The notes under the pieces: generated by a model | The model's database searches: none | Seen by the model: only the letters and a program-made list of their open reading frames with translations | What the model was told of the DNA's origin: nothing | Source: Achromobacter seleniivolatilans | Lineage (GTDB): Bacteria > Pseudomonadota > Gammaproteobacteria > Burkholderiales > Burkholderiaceae_B | Length of the DNA: 64,000 nt | Reading direction: 5' to 3' | Assembly (NCBI RefSeq): GCF_030864005.1 | Contig: NZ_CP132976.1 | Span: 1,736,001-1,800,000, forward strand | Translations under genes and position numbers: made by a program | In this document: positions 63,527 to 64,000 of the stretch, piece after piece | How positions within the stretch are numbered: position 1 is the stretch's first letter | How the letters are laid out: each line of letters opens with the position of its first letter

Positions 63527-64000
63527 ATGTCGGATTCCATTATTCGATTGCAGGGCGTGAACAAGTGGTACGGCCAGTTCCACGTGTTGCGCAACATCAA
63601 CCTGGACGTGGCGCCAGGCGAGCGCATCGTGGTGTGCGGACCGTCCGGTTCGGGCAAGTCCACGATGATCCGTTGCATCAATCGTCTGGAAGAGCATCAG
63701 CAAGGCCAGATCATTGTGGACGGCACTGAGCTCACCAACGACTTGAAGCACATCGAGACGATCCGCAAGGAAGTCGGGATGGTGTTCCAGCACTTCAACC
63801 TGTTCCCGCACCTGACCGTGCTGGAAAACCTGACGTTGGGCCCCATGTGGGTGCTGAAGAAGCCGCGTGCGGAAGCAGAAGCCACGGCGATGAAGTACCT
63901 GGAGCGCGTGCGTATTCCGGAACAGGCCAAGAAGTTTCCCGGCCAGTTGTCGGGCGGCCAGCAACAGCGGGTGGCGATTGCGCGGTCGTTGTGCATGAAC
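63527..64000 (+). CDS. aapP: general L-amino-acid ABC transporter ATP-binding protein AapP (partial, cut by window end)
   Basis: The first 158 codons are present. Walker A GPSGSGKST, the Q-loop VFQHFNLFPHLTV and the signature LSGGQQQRVAIAR are visible. Walker B lies beyond the window. The AAGGAGA ribosome-binding site supports the ATG at 63527. It completes the aapJ-aapQ-aapM-aapP importer. The truncation is due to the window edge. Confidence 0.93.
   Translation, partial: MSDSIIRLQGVNKWYGQFHVLRNINLDVAPGERIVVCGPSGSGKSTMIRCINRLEEHQQGQIIVDGTELTNDLKHIETIRKEVGMVFQHFNLFPHLTVLENLTLGPMWVLKKPRAEAEATAMKYLERVRIPEQAKKFPGQLSGGQQQRVAIARSLCMN

Overview
The window is high-GC DNA of a betaproteobacterium. 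It most resembles the Alcaligenaceae (Achromobacter/Bordetella group): many FCD-type GntR regulators, several solute-receptor transporters including two Bug-type receptors, a periplasmic-binding-protein-rich catabolic repertoire, and the transglutaminase/ATP-grasp/alpha-E cluster common in that order. This placement is inference from gene content. I saw no rRNA, tRNA, insertion sequence, integrase or CRISPR array.

Layout. (1) 164-1792 (-): an unrecognised membrane-associated protein with an HNH-like motif, in visibly lower-GC sequence. (2) 2121-17662 (+): a GntR/FadR-type regulator with a perfect 9-bp inverted repeat upstream, then a compact run of 13 genes, most of them abutting or overlapping: a five-gene Dpp/Opp-type ABC importer, a beta-propeller protein, a three-gene TRAP transporter, and four enzymes (CitE/HpcH-like lyase, ThDP enzyme, M20/N-carbamoylase-type hydrolase, aldehyde dehydrogenase). 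The substrate is not evident. (3) 17739-18896 (-): a Fic protein with a C-terminal winged-helix-like region, preceded by AT-rich DNA holding phased repeats. (4) 19128-28028 (-): a five-gene transglutaminase-like / DUF2126 / circularly permuted ATP-grasp plus alpha-E / zinc-peptidase cluster; the first transglutaminase-like protein has Ser at the catalytic Cys position. (5) 28408-32076 (-): a secreted alpha/beta-hydrolase-like protein and a chemoreceptor. (6) 32397-37285 (+): isochorismatase-family hydrolase, XapX protein, amidohydrolase, DoxX-like protein and an MFS exporter with a C-terminal ABM-like domain, closed by a 14-bp-stem terminator. (7) 37356-39546 (-): a cyclic-nucleotide-binding/flavoprotein fusion that lacks its NADPH-binding domain, and an AraC-type regulator.

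(8) 40127-46735 is a galactarate/glucarate locus. On the minus strand lie garD, an SMP-30-type lactonase and a Bug receptor; on the plus strand lie kdgD and a 2-oxoglutarate semialdehyde dehydrogenase. Together they convert hexarates to 2-oxoglutarate. A second Bug receptor, a second kdgD and an FCD-GntR regulator lie at 55244-58434. The kdgD copies encode proteins differing at one residue, and palindromes of the form GTAYG-N4-CRTAC precede garD/kdgD1, bug2/kdgD2 and the regulator gene, which suggests one regulon. (9) Between the two loci are a four-gene signalling operon (hybrid kinase, CheR, receiver-less CheB, receiver-first kinase; 46916-52979, -), an MFS exporter and a VOC-family protein.

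(10) 58862-64000 (+): a general amino-acid ABC transporter (aapJ, aapQ, aapM, and aapP cut by the window end) with an aspartate-aminotransferase-like gene inserted between the receptor and permease genes.

Functions are assigned from recognisable motifs and gene order, without database searches. Starts were moved to internal ATG codons where the ribosome-binding site, overlap or signal peptide supported this.
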